Origin: Acidobacteriaceae bacterium
GTDB taxonomy: Bacteria > Acidobacteriota > Terriglobia > Terriglobales > Acidobacteriaceae
DNA length: 51,800 bases
Direction of reading: 5' to 3'
Assembly: GCA_003131635.1 (NCBI GenBank)
Contig: PKVZ01000038.1
Span: forward strand, 2,178-53,977
Part shown: piece after piece, positions 49,601 through 51,800 of the stretch
How positions within the stretch are numbered: position 1 is the first letter of the stretch
How the letters are laid out: every line of letters begins with the position of its first letter
Program-made: the position numbers and the translations under genes
The notes under the pieces: model-generated
Databases searched by the model: none
Seen by the model: only the letters and a program-made list of their open reading frames with translations
Told to the model about the DNA's origin: nothing

Positions 49601-51800
49601 ATTCTATCCCGCCTGCCTCCTTCGACATGGAACCGGGGGACGTAGTCTCGGTGGATTGGAATGCACTACCCACGCTGCAGGTTCGAAACTGCGGAGATAC
49701 GGCGGGGGTGGGCTCGTGGTTTGGCGGAGCTTGGGAGCAGTGCCTAGAAGGCAAAGTGAATGGAAATTACCCGCCGATCGGGGGGTTGCTGTTTCAGGAC
49801 GGGACTTATAACAGCGGCACGGGAAGCGGAGTAAAGGGGAGAATCAACTTTGAGTATCCCACGACGGGGATTGGGAATATACAGCCGCATCACATTATTA
49901 CTTTAGTAGATTCGAATTTTGCGAAGACGCTGGCGACGATCGGATTTCGTCCGCCAAACGATCCTGGGGATACTTACATCGGATTGGATGTGGCCGCGGT
50001 TCCGGGAGCAGAGCAGCTGGCGTTTGGTTCCCCTGTAGCCATTTCCAATTACATCGGAAACTCAGGCGATAACGCCAGTTATCTGGAGCGGCTGACGGCT
50101 TCGGGTAAGACCTTCAACGTACCGGTGAACATCCATGGGAATCTGACGGTGACGGGGACCTGCACTGGTTGCGGGGGAGGTGGATCTGGAACGGTAAACA
50201 GTGGCACGGCCGCGCAGGTGGCGATGTATGCGGCAAATGGGGCGGCGGTGAGCGGGGACAGCGCATTGACGGATAGTGGATCGACGCTGACCTACACGGG
50301 GAGTAACGGGATTACGGCGGCATCAGGCGCGTTCAGCGGGAATGTAACGGTGAACGGACAGCTGCTGGTGGCCGGGCCGTGGATGGTAAGTTCGCCGATT
50401 CCAGGGACGGCGATGGCGGGGGCAGGCGCGGGAACGTCGGCGCTCGGGATATCGAACGACGGGAACTTTTATATTTCGGCGAACGCGGGCAGTCCACAAA
50501 AAATAGCAACCACCGGGACCAGTTCGTTTTTTTCGAATCTGTTTCAGGAAGATGCGAACGATCTAGGCGAATACAACGGAACTACCGCACAAAATTTACA
50601 TGTGTACTCCAGTTATACGAACAGCTCGACTTGGCAGCGGACTTCGCTGGGGTATGACACGACCGACGGCTACGCGGTGGTGCGCAGCGAGAATTCGACA
50701 TCGGGAGCGGCGCCAGGATTGGGGTTCTGGGTGAACAGCGGGCTGAAGTGGGTGATCGACGCGAGCAGTAATTTCAAGCCGTGGACTGACCAGGTTTATA
50801 ACGTCGGCTCGTTCAACGGGGCGGGGACTGGCAGCGGCCTGAGACCGGGGACGGTTTATGCGGCGGGAAATTCGGCAAGTGGAAGCGGTTTCGAGCTGGG
50901 GAAATTCGCCAATCAGAGCTATGAACTGTGCAATGACACGACCAATGGCACGGTGGTGAACGGGTTGGCGGTGCTTACGACGGCGGGCTGCGCGGAGAAA
51001 CCCAGCAGCGCGCTGGTCAGCGGGGCGATTGGAATCGTGATCGCTAATGCGGGGACGTTGGGGGTAGCTACGATTGCACGGATGGGGTCGGCTTACTGCA
51101 GCTTCGATGGGACTGCGACGGCGGTGGGCGATTACGTTGTGCCTTCCAGCACGGCGAACAGCAGTTTTTATCCTCTATGCCACGATGCGGGAGCGACGCA
51201 GCCGACTGGGACGCAAGTGCTGGGACGAGTGCTGCAGGCGAGTTCAGGCAGTACCACGGTGCAGATGTTTCTCGATATGCCGGGATCGAGTGTGAGCAGC
51301 ATCGCTTCGTATGCGATTCCCTGGTTCACAACTAACACGACGGGGACGGCGATCAGTTTCTCGAGCACGGCGAATAAGGTGGAGCTGTGGGGCGTAGTGC
51401 TGACGTTCCCGCTGGCCACGACGCAGGTGACTTATTACGTTTCGACTGCGGACAACACGGCTAACACATATGACATTGGAGTGCTGAACAGTTCGGGAAA
51501 CATTGTGGCGCATATTGAGAACACGGCGGGAACGACCTTTGCCGCGAGCACGGGGTGGAAGACCTTGAATTGGGCGGCAAGTGCAACGCTGCAACCGGGA
51601 AAATATTATTTGGCAATCACGAGTAGTTGTACGAGTTCGTGTGCGCAGGTCTACGGAGGAAGTTCGGCGGGGTTCACATTCCTGGGCGGCAGCGGCGGGA
51701 CGTCGGCGAGTGTGACGGCGGGGGGAACGCTGAACAATGGGATCACGATTCCGGCGGATAATCCGACGGAGGCGACGATTCTGGCATGGGAGATTCACTA
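46687..51800 (+). CDS. Giant secreted tail-fibre-like / beta-helix protein (partial, runs off the window)
   Basis: The frame starting at ATG 46687 (after GAGGAGGAAGT) has no stop up to the window end, giving more than 1700 residues. It has a Sec signal (LFYLVVAVVVAAWGVRPAACA). Residues 197-283 hold phage tail-fibre repeats: LAGTETVTGTKSFSEPPNVP, VANKSYVDNSVAAVG, YLATAGGAMTGPLTLSGNPT, AAKQYVDSSVAAKAD. Around 476-780 is a pectin-lyase-type beta-helix (GGIQEAINDACG at its start, many short strands). Near 1155 comes CTGCGGGGSG and GTVNSGTAAQVAMYAANGAA, a fibre-type motif. The composition is G/T/S/A/N-rich with hardly any charged residues. Likely a surface fibre or adhesin; the C-terminal attachment region is outside. 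Confidence 0.8.
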   Translation, partial: MFQARRPAGRLFYLVVAVVVAAWGVRPAACAEGSAGKAEKPAISPEAEPRAKGPAARAASPSPQSGGGLTSVIDTVYMADGSAAQGVLVITWPAFVTASGAGVAPGVLNVTLGTGGALNAALEPNAGATPASVYYTVVYQLEPGEVRTEYWVVPTSSPATLAQVRTTPGTGTAAQPVSMQYVNTALAAKANDNAVVHLAGTETVTGTKSFSEPPNVPTPVNTGDVANKSYVDNSVAAVGAGNYLATAGGAMTGPLTLSGNPTAPLQAAAKQYVDSSVAAKADLVSGLVPTDELGSGTASGLNCLLGSGVWGPCGSSANATAIQSVPVAVGAPANGQVLAYSSTSGQYAPATPSGGPGGVTISPTGSQSIVQPVGSQLTVNNLSGVRYVTASDNWSVSPSGSLTAGTQATVTLTPCPTGVDTSGYSMYYIYLSVQGTPEPAMVTGGTCVEGLASGTIVFTPTYSHSAGYKISSASGGIQEAINDACGLPTSGNAADPNAHIVLPATGANSGALAVYGTIFAHCSRSLIEGHGTLLSCSTRDRCIFLGDQVNSNHYGALTLRGVNFTSTVHADGCLIANTQRQSNVVTITTVSACSTIQTGDRVNINFTDNVAYWGNHGPVTVSGTTITYAQTGGNIAAVASPGTIAIENAAIEDNVMPGTIEDIKSSYIAGGGMFNQFIVEDDDEAATIRGLDADGTQGITCTANHCGSYVYAANWGAPVIWIDKANISPQCGGNGVTNYANNVTRVTDSVMQGFGMWGVDTMTILGNYGGTELDNIYMEEGSGPCTNPYLGSSFGATGIIYQGNVQPLTVRGGEQPAGHGVSFAFSGTAGSTQLNYFVVAHDTTAGIYSAPLFAGVTYTNGGAGNVPVQWPHIPPQSPQDTVVYDIIRMQTSTSLSANAPSFPVKGSCTGGSVTACGSVATSQAQCAGLVCTYTDAGGSNTASYAIQALSWEPILPFWPGSVVFSGDGSGSYSIPPASFDMEPGDVVSVDWNALPTLQVRNCGDTAGVGSWFGGAWEQCLEGKVNGNYPPIGGLLFQDGTYNSGTGSGVKGRINFEYPTTGIGNIQPHHIITLVDSNFAKTLATIGFRPPNDPGDTYIGLDVAAVPGAEQLAFGSPVAISNYIGNSGDNASYLERLTASGKTFNVPVNIHGNLTVTGTCTGCGGGGSGTVNSGTAAQVAMYAANGAAVSGDSALTDSGSTLTYTGSNGITAASGAFSGNVTVNGQLLVAGPWMVSSPIPGTAMAGAGAGTSALGISNDGNFYISANAGSPQKIATTGTSSFFSNLFQEDANDLGEYNGTTAQNLHVYSSYTNSSTWQRTSLGYDTTDGYAVVRSENSTSGAAPGLGFWVNSGLKWVIDASSNFKPWTDQVYNVGSFNGAGTGSGLRPGTVYAAGNSASGSGFELGKFANQSYELCNDTTNGTVVNGLAVLTTAGCAEKPSSALVSGAIGIVIANAGTLGVATIARMGSAYCSFDGTATAVGDYVVPSSTANSSFYPLCHDAGATQPTGTQVLGRVLQASSGSTTVQMFLDMPGSSVSSIASYAIPWFTTNTTGTAISFSSTANKVELWGVVLTFPLATTQVTYYVSTADNTANTYDIGVLNSSGNIVAHIENTAGTTFAASTGWKTLNWAASATLQPGKYYLAITSSCTSSCAQVYGGSSAGFTFLGGSGGTSASVTAGGTLNNGITIPADNPTEATILAWEIH

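Noticed and set aside
1-51800. CRISPR array, integrase, transposase or IS element
   Set aside because: Looked for regularly spaced direct repeats and for transposase or integrase motifs; none seen. The interspersed repeats are irregularly placed and palindromic.

Overview
The window is about 52 kb of GC-rich, gene-dense chromosome from a diderm bacterium. The outer-membrane assembly pair, the OprB-type porin, the style of the small hypothetical genes and the many short intergenic palindromic repeats suggest Acidobacteriota (Terriglobia/Koribacter-like). That assignment rests on pattern recognition, not on a search. I found no rRNA, tRNA, CRISPR array or recognisable insertion sequence.

Layout. 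1-3137: the end of a chemoreceptor followed by translationally coupled cheB, cheR and an HDOD gene. 3275-5158: a secreted beta-helix protein. 6086-12938: a TamA/BamA-like barrel and its TamB partner. 12947-18402: YihY/BrkB, a secreted small protein, thiL, an envelope M23 peptidase, cysE and a small membrane protein. 18617-21097: a metal-homeostasis locus with an unusual NRAMP transporter, a 69-aa membrane protein and a DtxR/MntR-type regulator. 21295-25153: purD, purE, a frameshifted membrane gene, galU and an NTF2-like secreted protein. 25224-30629: mfd, a ParE/RHH toxin-antitoxin pair, a DDAH-type hydrolase and DUF427. 30771-32829: an OprB-type porin and a 73-aa orphan with a CsoR-like operator. 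33303-38668: hemL, a deoxynucleoside kinase, then panB, a superinfection-immunity-like gene, a lipoprotein gene and panC. 38672-42741: an EF-hand hydrolase, a 3-methyladenine glycosylase, bcp and a secreted low-complexity protein. 42804-51800: a phage-flavoured accessory cluster with an S24-type repressor, a DUF2292-like gene, a zinc-ribbon gene, a sigma-region-4-like gene, a putative sRNA, an unknown gene, a dual-specificity phosphatase and a giant secreted tail-fibre-like protein that runs off the window.

Two stories stand out. First, the 14-bp palindrome TTAACTATRGTTAA (with variants) overlaps predicted promoters of the NRAMP gene, of the DtxR-like regulator and of the porin gene 11 kb away. 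This suggests one metal-responsive regulon for outer- and inner-membrane uptake. The NRAMP protein lacks the signature Asn and Met of the metal site, so its substrate may not be the usual Mn/Fe. Second, the right-hand cluster combines phage-type regulation and tail-fibre repeats with a Sec signal peptide and no visible capsid, terminase or integrase genes, which suggests a domesticated surface-fibre locus.

The intergenic spaces carry several short palindromic repeat families, including one copy of a repeat inserted inside another.
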